The position numbers and the translations under genes were made by a program. 64,000 bases of DNA from Smittium culicis (lineage: Eukaryota; Kickxellomycota; Harpellomycetes; Harpellales; Legeriomycetaceae): assembly GCA_001970855.1 (NCBI GenBank), contig LSSN01001346.1, positions 1 to 64,000 on the forward strand, read 5' to 3'. The notes beneath the pieces are model-generated. The model saw only the letters and a program-made list of their open reading frames with translations, had not been told where the DNA came from and searched no databases. The stretch's first letter is position 1. Each line of letters opens with the position of its first letter. Below are positions 46,501 to 59,378 of this stretch, in pieces.

Positions 46501-49500
46501 CTGTTTTTTATCTATAAAATACAGAAAATTGCTTTCTTCTCTAATAGATTAATTCAGAAACTAATATACTTTTAACATTATTGATAATAACAGCAGAGCA
46601 TAGATGTACTTATAATAATTAATTTATACAAAAAAACTTATTTATAAAGATTACTGATGGGAAAGAGATATTTCGTTTTTGATGTGTAACGAATAAGATA
46701 AGCGGTATAAATTACTATATTTTAATGATTTTTCAATATTCATAATCGGATTCTAATTTAAAAATGAAAATTCATACTTCTTTTAATTGCTCATTAAATG
46801 TCTAATTGTCTTTCAAAATTATACTAAAAATTTCAAGAGCATTTTTTTCTCAATGATATTTAAATTATAAAATTTTTTAACATTCAAATATTGTCTTTTT
46901 GACATCTTGATAGCCGGGATATCGAGGTTTTATAAATTTTAAATAAATTAAGGGAAATAAATAAGCTAATTATCTCGATATAACTAAAATATCAGTTAAA
47001 AATAAGTAAAATTTTTAAAAATCAAATAAAAATATTATCTAATAAAATTCGTCTTATTTTTATTATCCAATTGATTTTTAATTTATGTGGAAAAAAACAG
47101 TAGATAAAATTTTAATATTATGTGCTATAATTTTAAAAATAACAAAAAATTACTAAAATCATAAATTTTATTGTTGAAATAATATTATTTATTGTAAAAT
47201 AAATATAAATAATTTACATCATAAAGCTCATTAGTTAAATTTTTTTTCAATATTAAATTTGAATTTTAAAAAATGATGTTTTTAAATTTATACAGTGCAC
47301 CAATTTTTTTTTTAGTATATTTTTGTGAAGCTAAAGATAATTATTTACAACCATTAAAGTTTTTCAATGTATAAAAAGTTTGCTGACTACAATAAGATCA
47401 ATATAACCTGATATTAATCAATTTATATAATTTTTTAATAAGATTTTATTGAAATATTTATTTAAAAAGCTTCTTTTAATATATAAATCATATTGAATTA
47501 TATATATTATTTATTTGAGGATCTCGTATGAACCCTGAATAATTATGTTTACTATATATATATATGTTAGTTTGGGCTTGAAATGGATATTTTAGATAAA
47601 AGATATTTGATTATACTGTTTTTTCTTAAAGGGTAAAAATTTAACGCAATCCACAAACTAAATAATCTAAATAAAATTTATGCATAAGGCGAGATATCTT
47701 TGAATTAGTGGAGGTTTTTGAAGTTTTAATTATGATTTAAATTATCTACAATAGATAATTTATTCAATTTATAAATTAGAAAGAAAATTAATTTTTATAT
47801 TGGTCAATTTCTCAATAATTTACATATCTGATAAAGATTTATGAAAATTTTGCATTTTATTTAATAAGATGCTTAGAATAATAGAAATTTTCACATATAT
47901 TTTATTTATCAATACAGTATTATAAATGATCTGAGCGTACATTTTTCCATTGACAAATAATATGTTATAAAATAATAACCAGCAAAGATTCATATTTGTA
48001 TATATTAAATTATGACTTGATAGCATGATTGAAAGTATAAAATATACAATTTTTTATATATTTTAACTATTTGAATTAATGGTATAATATCAATATATAT
48101 TATGGGGGTTTCTTTTCTGTATACCTTTTCTTCTTAAAATAAATCGACACAATCTAATTGATTGAAGCTTATTAGATCTTTTCTCTTTCAGGAGCAACAA
48201 TATTTTTGGTAGTCATCATTTCTACGTAATTTGGATTCCAAAGAGTATAAATAAATTTTAAAGTTGTAATTAAATAAATTATATATTTTTTATTTTTATT
48301 ATTTTTTTATGAGTCAAATTTATTAGAATGTGTAATGGATTATGAAATAATTTATATAATGGTTATAGTTAGAATATACTTGCCTATTATTTAAATGTAA
48401 GACTTTAAAATGTGTATTTAATTATAATAATATTTCGTGAAACTCAGAAAATTATTATAATATCGATTTTTTTAGCGCCCCTCTTGTTTATAGCGACTAT
48501 GTTAATGGTTTTTACACATAATTAATTATTTTTTCAGGTTTTTTTTTCTGAATTGAAATAAATTTTTCCTGATGTAAATCAATTAAAATTTATTTGTTGT
48601 AAAAAAAAAATGACTATAAATAACTCTTCATGAATATTTTAAAGTTATTCATTAGGAGTATTTAGTTTATTATTTAATTAAGATAATAAAATTAAATCGT
48701 TATTACATTATTCAAGCAAAAAAAATTTAAAAAAAAGTGAATACTTCCGCATGTATAAAAAAAGTATGACTTTAGTAATAATTATGATTTTATTTATATA
48801 TAAATCATTTGTAATAGGGCTTTACTCAAATATGAATTTTGGAAAAGTGTACTAAAGTATTATGGTGAATACGATTAATAGCCAAAAATTTTGGTACTAT
48901 TAATAGTCTAAATAAATTTTAATTTATTAAATTTTATCATTTATTTTACATTGGGCTTTGACAATTTTTTTCTTTATTGTTTTTTGTTGCTGAATTTGCT
49001 AAAATTATAAAAAAAAAATTTTTTTGCACTAATAAGATCAGTAATTTTTTCAAAATTTCAATCCAAAATATAAAGAAGTAGTTAGTAAAATTGTAATTTT
49101 TAAGTTTTGAGAAAAAAAAAACGACTTATTCATTTATTTAAAAACACTACTATAAAATAATCAGTAAATAAAAAAAATTTAAAAGTCTAAAATGATTTAT
49201 CGTGACACATTTTTTCAATTAATATCTATGAATTTATTTTTCACTATATTGTATTTAAAGGGATTAAATATTTTTAATACTTCAAACTGAACTTTTATTA
49301 ACGTGTAATTAATAATTTTTAACCATAAAAAAAAAATAAAAGGTATAACATAAAACGCTAAATAATCCAAAAAAAAATTAAGTGTAATCTAAACTAGTTC
49401 TGATTCTTAAAAAAAAGGCTTTTTATAGAATATTTGGATATGAATTTGAAAGTCTAAATAAAAATTAAGATCTTGGCGATGAGCAGAATAAAAAGCCAGA

Positions 49501-52412
49501 ATTTTTATGGATTTTATAAAATAATTGGAATAATCTTCAGATCAAGAAACAACCACTGGTATAATATTCTGGTATTCTTATTTTTTTTTAAAGTAAAAAC
49601 TTATTCTTGATTCGATAACTTTTGATTATTTACACTTTATTTCTAGAAAAATTGTGTTATATTATTTTAAGTTTTCTTATCATTTAAAGTAAATATTGAT
49701 AATTATATTGTTATTTATATTCAAAAAAATAATAAATGAAACGTGATTATTTTTATATTTACACTAGACTATTTATTATGTGAAAAGGATACATTATTTT
49801 TAATTAGCGCTTATTATTTTTTTTTTTAATAAATTTAGCTGTAATCTGGATTTTTTTTAGTCTAAGAAACGTTATTATTTAAAATTTAACTGCTTTATTT
49901 AGAAATAATCCTGTTAATTTATAAATATCATAAGTAATGTTAAAAATATCCATTTTTTAAAATTTTTTAATTTATTATTAATTTTTTTTGCAAAAAAAAA
50001 AAAAAACTCTTTATCTCGGTGATATTTTTCATGGGTTTCACTATGGATACAATCAAATCAAAAACTAATCGCATAGTAATTCACTTTAGTTCTTGCTTCT
50101 CGAAATAAGAAAAACGGTATACTAGAATAAGAAATAAGAGTATCAATATCAATCTTTTTAAAATAATTTATTTGACTATAAAAAGCAATAATAAACAAGA
50201 TATTATTTTTTTTTCATAGAAAATTTTTTACTATATAATTTAAAATTTATATGCTGAAAAAAAGTAGCAAATATTTTTTTTTACATGCAATACACATTTA
50301 ATTAATTAATATCGAATAGAGATATATTAAAAATAGACAACTATTTTTGAAGAGAATCAAAAATTGTACTTTTAAATTTTTCATTTCAAAGATAAGATAA
50401 AAATAATCTTTTCATTTAACATTAATATACCACCTTTTTAACAAAAGTTATATAATTATATAAAAGTTGGTAAATGGTTATTATAAATCCATTTAAATTG
50501 AATTAATTTCCCCCAAAGTAACTCTAGATTTTCATAAATATCACATATCAAAACATGTTAATCAATCACATATACAAACAAATAAATTAATTATATTTAA
50601 ATAAAATCTATCTGGGGAGATATCTTGGTAAGAATAAAATACAATCTTGTAAATTTTAAGTCTCTTTTACGAAAACGTTTTAGCGATCTGAACACCTTAT
50701 ATTTAATCTAATTATTATTTATATTTTTGATAAATTTAATCAACATAGATAACGTATTAGCTATTACGACTAATATGATGCGTTAAAAATTAAGAATTAA
50801 AAAAATAATGTTATAAAGTATAATCGGGCTTAGTAAGCAAAATTTTTTTATCAATAGTGTGTGGAAGGTTTGCGATAACTTAAAAATATGACTATATAGG
50901 CCAAAAAAACAAAATTTAGCAAAATTTTAGAGATTTTTACTAATTAATTTGATACAAGTACTGCAAATTCTTTCAGTTAATAGATATTAATAAGTATTTC
51001 ATGATCACGATAATTTTTTATGATGTCTTGATTATCAGTATAACCTTTTAATCAACAAAATGTTTAGTGTATTTAAACCATCCAACTGAGTTATATTTAA
51101 CGTTTAATTATCAACACCTTTAAAATATCAGTTTGATGAAATTCATAAGCAAATGGAAAATCATCTAATTAATAACCAGAGAGCAAAAAAGACAATGGAT
51201 TGGCCATAAAAGGATTAATGGATACATAAAAAAAAAAGAAGAGAAAACGCTTTTAGGACTTTGACAACTATTGTAGAAGTGCTGAGTTTACTATTTTAAG
51301 AAGTGCCAGACAGAATTTTCTGATTACTTGGATTAATTGACACTTTCTCAAGCACTGGTGTTCCTAAAAAGGAAATAATAATCATCCATCTGGTTAATCC
51401 TTTATTTTATAATGATTCGCATAAAATAATTCCAGCCAACCAATTATTTGCTATAAATTCATGTGTGTATGCAATGTATCAATTTTGACAAGATCCAGGG
51501 GAATAGCATAATTTGGAGTACAAAGCACACTACAATATAGGCGCGATTCTAGCAGAAAATCAATTTTGTTGATTTCGAAGTGTATGCTGACATACACCAG
51601 CACCATATTTTTAGAAGTTTTATTAGTGAAAATTAGCGCTTTTATTGAAGGGGCTAATTAGTGCCATCGTTATTATACTAAAATAAAATTCCGTAATTAA
51701 AAAAATGTATATACTAACGTAGTGTTGGTTAATCATGATTTTTTCTCTATTAATGGCGTTAGTGTCAACGTTTTTTTTTTTTTTTTTCAGTTTAGGATAT
51801 TTTGGATTTGCGTAAGCGTCGATCAGACGCTCTTCTGAACATCTCATTTTTTCGGATATGTTGAAATAGTAAAATGTATAAATAATCACAGGACTGGCAT
51901 ATGGACGAAAATGAAGCTTATCTCACCAAATATAAAATATAAAATCCCAAATAAATTATTTTTTATCTATGGAATTCGACAGTAGATTCACAATAGCCTT
52001 GGTAAATCATATTATAAGAAAAATCAATCTTATCTACATATCAATAATTAAAACAATAAACTATTCAACTTTTTATAACTAAATTTACAACCTTTTTAAT
52101 AGTTTCTCGTACTATTTATACAATAGGCTATTTCCGTTTTAAATAAAAAAAGCAAGGACTTGACATTAGAAGGTAATCGATTTTAGCATAGATACAAAAG
52201 CTACATAACTTATATCTCTAAAAACTCACCTAACCCTGAAATAAAATATAAATCAATAAAATTATAGAATATAGTTCGAAACTAGTAAATGAAATTAAAT
52301 TAAGCTTATCAAAAAAAGGTTTTTTCGCACTATAATATTATTTTTTCGAATTTCTTACAGATATTATAAAGAAAAAGTAAAATTGATATCCAAATTTGCA
52401 CACAAATACTAG
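40523..52412. other. Large AT-rich gene desert
   Basis: Nearly 12 kb without any supported gene. The first 800 bases hold the BIR1 upstream region, including a pyrimidine-rich patch near 41150-41200 (CTCCTCCCCCTCCCCCC). From about 41.7 kb onward the composition is extremely AT-rich with dense stops in all frames and long A or T runs. I could recognise no transposon, satellite array or RNA gene. A 15-bp tandem pair (ATCAATTTAAATTTT) lies at 45181-45210. Confidence 0.6.
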
Positions 52413-53121
52413 ATCTAAGTTTGGTCATTATAAACTACATAAAAGCTGTAAATTATGTTGCAGAAAAGTCTTTATCTACGCCTAAAGACCCTTTACTAGG
52501 GAAAATAATGCTAAAAGCTATAACAAATCTAACAAACTTGCACTACCAGAACACTTTCGAGACAGATCAACTTGTTTACTGTATTCAAAACACTCTTGGA
52601 GTTTATATAAATACAGGGTCATATATACTAGGTAAATTTAGGTCTTACATATTTAGTTTGGCGATAAATTAATATATTATTTAAAATAAATAGATTCTAT
52701 GATCTTGAATAAGAATAAAGAAGAAACTCACATTGGACTGGAATATTTGGTCAAATACTTCACAATCAACTCTAGAGTATGTCAAAAATTTCACAGAGTA
52801 TTTGAAATGGTTTTATGTGATAATGTAAGAGTACTAATAAAAGGAATTACAGATTTGATTAAAAAATCGCCTAATGTGATTTCAGATTCCAGTCATACAA
52901 TTAAAAGCATCAATAGTTCATTTGGAAAATTATCATCGGTTTCGATATTAATACATTTGATGTATTTAGAAAATAAACAAGAAAATAACCACAAATTTAG
53001 TTTATCACCTATAATTCATTTATCCATCAGAAGCTTGTTGGTTTCATTAAATTTAAATAGCATCAAATCAAATGAAATCAAGCTTTACAAAACAATAATT
53101 TATGTACTATTTGGTTTATAG
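52413..53121 (+). CDS. Unidentified helical protein, 3' exons only
   Basis: Two exons are clear: 52413-52631 and 52694-53121, joined by a 62-nt intron (donor GTAAAT, acceptor AAATAG, phase 1), giving about 215 residues to the stop at 53119. The chain is rich in amphipathic helices, for example DPLLGKIMLKAITNLTNL, THIGLEYLVKYFTINSRVCQ and VLIKGITDLIKKS, and looks like an armadillo/HEAT-type fold, but I cannot assign a family. The 5' end is unresolved. A good acceptor at 52360 (TTTCTTACAG) opens YYKEKVKLISKFAHKY, but that frame meets TAG at 52410, two bases off the frame that continues. Either a further intron, a frameshift mutation or a sequence error is involved. It converges on the R-SNARE gene, with 269 bp between stop codons. 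Confidence 0.5.
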
Positions 53122-53390
53122 AATTTTCTTGTATTTTAAATATGCGTGTATTTTTTATTTTAAGATGGTTTTTTTTGTAGATTATAAATAAATGAATATA
53201 ATAATTTATATAAACTGTTAGATATATTTTGTTGATTTAATTATAAATTTTGAGATGAGCTATCAATTATTCTATTTTTGCTTATTTTAAACTAATACTT
53301 TTCAGTATTCCATGAATTAAAATCTTAATTAGCCTTTAAATACTGTTTTAAAATATCTTCATAATTGGACCTATAATGAATTTGGAGATT

Positions 53391-53889
53391 TTAGTAATTA
53401 GGTACTAAAAAAAATATGAATATTTGATTATTCTTACCAAGGATTATCAAAATGATTACAATAATCACAAAAGTTATCATTAAAGTTATTTTTATTTTGT
53501 TGAACCAAAGTTTGTTTTTTGTAGACCTTGCTTTTCTCTGAAAAACTTTAGCGCTTTCAGACATTTCATCTATTTAGATACCATCAAAAATATACTTTAT
53601 GAATAAATATATAACACAATTTCAAAAATTTAAAAATGATATGAATAAAAGTATCAAAAGAATTTATACCTGTTTTAATTTGTAAGGAATCTAAATTTTC
53701 TCCTCTTTGGAGAACTTTGTTGATATTTTGTTGCATTATTTCGGCCACTTCTTCTACTTGCTGATTTATAATTTTAGCTTTTTTAGCCGATGCAGATGCC
53801 TTGGGTTGGTTTACATCATCTGGTCTAGGAGTTGATACAACCTGGGCATAAGACAATTTTCTCTCGCCCTTATCTCGGCTAAAATTCAT
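53391..53889 (-). CDS. R-SNARE of the synaptobrevin/VAMP family
   Basis: The model has three exons: 53889-53670, 53569-53438 and a last coding exon of only 14 nt, 53404-53391 (121 aa). Donors are GTATAA and GTAAGA, with AG acceptors, all phase 1. Residues 1-37 are a short basic, Pro/Ser-containing start without a longin domain. Residues about 38-97 form the SNARE coiled coil, with the zero-layer Arg at position 62 (INKVLQRGENLDSL). A hydrophobic anchor follows at about 99-118 (LMITFVIIVIILIIL), then VPNY. This is the layout of exocytic synaptobrevins such as yeast Snc1/2, which sit on secretory vesicles and pair with plasma-membrane syntaxin and SNAP-25-type partners. Snc-like is an inference; a Ykt6 or Nyv1 identity is unlikely because those have a longin domain. 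Confidence 0.9.
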
Positions 53890-56800
53890 TTTGATTTAAT
53901 TTTTTTATACCTGTTGTTGTTTATTTATTCAATCAAGAAAACTTGTTAGCATATAACATGTATTAAAAAATTAATTGTAAATAATATAATTTTATTTTAA
54001 AGAAAATATACTCATTTCTAAAAATTGTAAGTTTTTCTTACTTTTTTTAATTCTGAAACTGCAGCAGTTCAAATATAATTTCTTCTTTTTAGCTTAATGA
54101 GGCTAAATTAATACAACATTAAGCTCGTTTAATTATTTTAATCTCCAATATTTCTTCGATTGCACTATTGATAAAAAAACGGGTACAAGCGGATTTCGTA
54201 AATAATTTGGGTTATTTCACAATGCTGATAGCTCTTTTATAAATTTGTTATTTAAGCTTATTTAATGCAAGAATTTAATTATATCGAAAAGAGTTAAATT
54301 TGGGTTTCCAGAAAATAGTTATTCATTTATACCCTTTGTTTTTTCATGAAAGCTGAGTTCCTTAATATTAAAATAAAGCAAAAATTCTGCATTCTAAACC
54401 CTCAAATTACATATTTAATTTATATTAAAAAAAGCCTAGAATTCAGAGAATAAACCAATTTATTACATTGGCTATGCCAATTCCTATTTTCTGAATTTTA
54501 ATAATATTCGTACAACTGCCCAATTAAATTATTTACACACGCTTTCTAGAAAAGCTAGTTTGTTTCACTGTTCTGAATTATAATTTAAATAATTTTGGAG
54601 AAAAAATCACAAAGGACTATTTTATCTTTGCATTAATATAAATTTCTCCATGAAAAAAAGCACACATACACGCGAAATTAAAACTATTAATTTTTTGTTA
54701 TATTTTCCTTAGCCCAAGAAATGATAAACTTGCTTTTATTATATTTCTTTCGAAAGAAATATATATTGATTCGGTAACACTTTTTATAAATGCTTTTTAT
54801 TCGACATTAAATTTTAAAAATCTAATACATTATAGTATTAAACATGATTTATTGAAAGTGTGTCATTCAGTTGGCTAGAATTAGAAGCTCAAAACTTAAA
54901 ACTGCATTCAAAGAGAATAATCAGTATACGTGATAATATGAACGAAGTAAGCACTTTGTTGTAGCTTAAAATTATTGGCTCAAATATTTTATTTTAAAAT
55001 ATTATTGGCAGGTATTGAAAGAAGTTTAATTTTTTTTTTTTTTTTAGAGAGTTTATTAAACAAATTTTTAAAGTGTACAAAAAACTATCAAAAAATATTT
55101 AAAAAGTTAAAAAACATTAAAAAAATGATTTTTCAACCGACCCCTCTCCACCGCTCTAGCAGTTCCATACCCACTGGGCATTGGTTCAAGAAGAAAGAAG
55201 TTCTGATATTTCTATTTATTTATTTTGATCTAAATGTATTATTTGCTAAAAAAATATTAGATTTTTTTTATTGGGTAATGATGAATATGAAATTTCATAC
55301 ATTGTTGCTCTTTAAATATAAAAGCGGTCTCTTCATAAAGAATCACCAATACACTAATAGAATAAATCTAGGCTTGAGTAATATTATCTCTTTGAAATTA
55401 TATGGAACAAAAGGTATATTTATTTCATTTAAATTTATAATTAAACTAATCAAATGTGTTTTATTTTTAATAACGTCGACCAACTACTAGTTTTGTAGTC
55501 TTTTGTTTACATCTTTCGCCATTATAGTTATAAATTTTCTCAAGATGGCCTCTAAATATAATTTTTTCCAAGGAAGTTTTTTTTTTTTTTGTTGAATCGG
55601 TGTTAATAAGGTATAAATTGGCGAATTAACCCCAGGAAGCATTCCATAATATAATTTTTACATAATGGAACGTTTGATTTATCAATAATTTTACAGTCTA
55701 CACATGTTTAGTTATTTAATAATGCAAGTTTTAGAGAAAGAGATATCAAGTTAATTTATTATTATTATTAACAATATGTGGATAATAGAATTTAATGCTT
55801 ACAAAGTGTCTATAATAAGTAAAATATGAATAAAAATGAAGATTTAGTGTAGATAATTAATTAAAAGAGTTTGTATCAAGTAATTTATAAACAAAGATGT
55901 TTATGTATATCTAAGCTGATAAAAAAAGTTATTGGTAGTTAGAATGCTATCAGAATCATATGTCAGTTTATTGTTTAGAGATTAATTTGTTATACGTAAT
56001 TATTTTTGAGGTGAAGTATTTTATCTAACCACTCTAATCCGAATTGGCCTATTAGTAAACTCTGAAAAATCCGGCTTTGTCACTATATCCCTGCGGGGTT
56101 TCATTTCCATTTTAATAATTTTACCGCTATTTTATTAATGTTAGCGCTTCTATGTTTTGATGTTAATCCAAGTGTATTTGACGTTCGATTAAAAGTAGAG
56201 GCGGCTATACAGATAGATTAGTCGTACTCAGTCGATATAAATCGAGTTTTGGTGTTTTTTTTATAAAGCAGAATTGAGAATGCGGTTAAGATGTACTGTG
56301 TAAAATTTTTTATCCAAAAGAAAGAAAATTTTTTCAAAGTGTATTTTTGTTAAAGTTAACTTGTTCCATAAAGTTATAATTAATGCTAAAAATTATAAAA
56401 TCTTTTTGGAAAATTAAAAAAAAAGTTAATAGCGGACATGGTTTGGAAAAGCTATTATTGTCATTATATACTATTTTTGAAATAAAAGTATATTTAAAAA
56501 ACGCACAGTTAACATTACCCGCGAGCTTGAATGTAAGTAAATGTTAAACTTAGTTTAGATAGGTCCAAATATTTTATATGGCTTACTATCAATTAAAATT
56601 TCAAAAGTAAAAAAGGGCCAGTTCACTTATTTATTGGCCACTATTACTCGAGCCTAGATTTACATAATGCTAATCCAAAGTTTACCCTTTTAATCATGTT
56701 TCATTTCATAAATCACACTTCTTGAATTATATCGATGGGAAATAGTTCCTTCAGAAATTTAGGTAAAAAATTAATTCAAAATCTCGCATATTTTTTTATT

Positions 56801-59179
56801 TAATTGTTTCCCCCGAGCTTCAAGATCATAGTTGGCTTAAAATGCATCAAAGTAGAATCATATAACAATCAAGTATAGTACAAATAAAAGCGGGGGTGGA
56901 TTTCTTATAAAGCTACCAAGCTTTGGTTGGTTGGCACAAAAGCTAAATAGTTTTTAGCTCAAGGAAAATCTTGATGGCTGCTCCTGCAATTTATTATAGC
57001 TTGACTTTTTTCTCACTAGCTTTTATTAACGCCATAATTCGCTACTATTCATAATACCCTCTAAAAGTCCAATCCATTACAAAACTTCGAATTTTACTAT
57101 AGGTTAAAAAAAAAAAAAAACAACAACAAAAAAACGTTCATACTCTCCATTAGGTTATTGCGCTGCATTTTTTTTTATTCCTTAAATGATATGGTAGCTG
57201 CTAAATAAAGAATTTCTGAGCTTTCTGGAAATCGCTAGCATTATAAGCGATAATCTTTGTTTCAACTAAAAAAGTGTTATATCTCATATATGGCTATTAT
57301 TTAAAGCTTTACTTATTTCCGTTTAGGAAATTTTAAAGCTTATTAAGAAAGTTATACGAATCCTGAAGTCAAGAGATTTAAAATACAGAATAGTTTTCAT
57401 ATTATTTTATTGCTATAGAGCACTAGCTTATTCGGCCGACTATGTTTGTACAGATGTAAGGCGAGAAAAAAAATCATATACTCTAGCAGTCAGAAGCATA
57501 CAACAAAAGATAAATAGTCCTAGAATCCAAATTACTAGCCTAAAAAAGCAAGGCGTAATAAATAAGAACTAGAGAACTGCTGTTTAATATCATTGGATTT
57601 AATATAGTCCTGTTTTTTTCCATAAACTCGGGTTAGTATAAAACATGGCTTATTATTCCGAAGGCTATATCGTGTAGTGATATTTATTTGCATTTATACC
57701 AACAAAAATCTTTAGGAAATATAATGGAGAGCCGATAAAAACACCACGTAAATATTCTAGTCATGTTTTTATTTTTATTCACGTGAAGTGTTATCCAGAT
57801 GAATCTTGTTAATTTCCATTTCAGAGGAGTTTTGTGACAGCTTATGGTTATTATTATAATTTTTTGTAAAGAAAACGCAATACATAAATATTTTGAAAGT
57901 TAAAAATAAAAAAACTTACGGAGTAAATAAACTAATACATTTTAGTCTTAGTAGGGGTTTTTAATCCATATGAATTTATTATATATGAAAGAGTTGATTT
58001 TTCTGATTCTCATTTTTATTGTATGAATTCAATCATAAATAACTTTTAATCTAAGTTTTCAAATTTACTCGGACCTGAGATTATTTAAATTTGTTGGGCT
58101 TATTTTATTATCATTAATATTCTATTAGTTATATACTTCAATAAATAAACAAAAACATACTAATAAAAGTCACTCCTATTAAACGAATTTTTACTCTAAT
58201 AATTTGTACCTACAATCTATTACTGAATGAGTATATATAGTTTAGTATGATAAAAAGCGTGTTACACTCGGAAAAAGGAAGAATTTTCTCTAAACTTTTT
58301 TTGATACAATTATTATGTCTCCATTTACTATGTGATTATTAAAAAAAAACGTATTTAGCAAATACAAATGTCAATTAAACAAATTACAGATTTAAAATCA
58401 TATTTTCTATATATTTAACATTGAATTCTCAATTGATAAAATAATAGGCGTTTTATTTAATTTATTAAAGAGTTAAAAAATACAGATATTATGGCTGATA
58501 TTTCCTGTAATTTTCTCAAACTAATAAAAAACCCACCAAAAAATGACACTTTCAATTACCCCAATCGAAGTTAAAATCATCAACCGCCATTTTATAACAT
58601 TTTCACATGGCTAATGTTTTATATTTCCTCTTTTAGACCAAAAATTATTCATATTTATTGTTTACATGATTTTTTTTATACGAGTCTTATACTTGAGTAT
58701 AAATAAAATTCATTTTATTATGTTTCCCAGAGTTTTAATTAATTTTTACGACTATAGTATATCATAACCACCACTCAGATTAAAGATTAAAATTTACAAA
58801 AACAAGCTATCCAAGTAACAATTCTAGAACATAGATACAATTCTTTATTTTAAAAATTTATTAAATAAAAAAAAGATGATTAAGCATACAATATAATAAA
58901 ATAACTATAAAATATAAATTAATATTAAATGTATGTATAATATACCATTAAAAATAGATTGATTTTTTTAAAATTACAATAATAATCTAATAATACTAAA
59001 GAAAGTATATCAATCAAAAGTCGTATAAATAAAGCTATCCGAATAGACTATTGAAAAATGTAAAATTATTTAATAAATAAATAGGAAAAAAAACTAGCAA
59101 TTATGTATCCGGAATATTTCATAAAGATAAAATTTACTTAAATATAATGTAATATAATATATTTATGTCATCGATTTGT
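53890..59179. other. AT-rich gene desert, left part
   Basis: Apart from the doubtful small ORF at 55125-55490 no gene, RNA or transposon is recognised. The region contains a GC-richer patch at about 55135-55205. Confidence 0.5.
55125..55490 (+). CDS. Doubtful small ORF, possible exon of unknown gene
   Basis: An ATG at 55125 opens 121 codons beginning MIFQPTPLHRSSSSIPTGHW. The first 25 codons are clearly richer in G+C than everything around them, like true exons in this window, while the rest is AT-rich and hydrophobic and could be intron read through. A splice pair further on (acceptor AATCTAG before 55372, donor GTATAT at 55413) is possible but unproven. No family was recognised. It may also be chance. 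Confidence 0.2.
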   Translation: MIFQPTPLHRSSSSIPTGHWFKKKEVLIFLFIYFDLNVLFAKKILDFFYWVMMNMKFHTLLLFKYKSGLFIKNHQYTNRINLGLSNIISLKLYGTKGIFISFKFIIKLIKCVLFLITSTNY

Positions 59180-59378
59180 TTAACCCTTTCCAGGTCCAAC
59201 ACTCTTAAACTTATTTAAACAGTATAATTGGATAAGCCATATATTATTTATTTATTACTGTATATATATATTTTATCAGCAAATATTTAATAATACATTT
59301 TATTAATTTATATATTTTTTATTCGGTTGAATATTTTTGATAGATCAAAAAAATCCAACCAGCCCTGAAAGTGTTGAG
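59180..59378 (-). mobile_element. piggyBac-like MITE, copy 6
   Basis: This is a family member of about 200 bp with TTAA at 59180-59183 and left end CCCTTTCCAGGTCCAACACTC. The right end has decayed to CAGCCCTGAAAGTGTTGAG, where intact copies read GAAAGGGTTAA. The orientation is opposite to that of the copy at 6685. It is the only recognised mobile element in the right-hand desert. Confidence 0.75.

Noticed and set aside
47820..48026. Minus-strand ORF in the desert
   Set aside because: AT-rich, hydrophobic by composition only; expected by chance in 12 kb.
51623..51889. Minus-strand ORF with RLIDAYANPKYPKL before a Lys run
   Set aside because: The Lys run comes from an A homopolymer. The upstream part is intriguing but too short to assign, and there are no splice partners.
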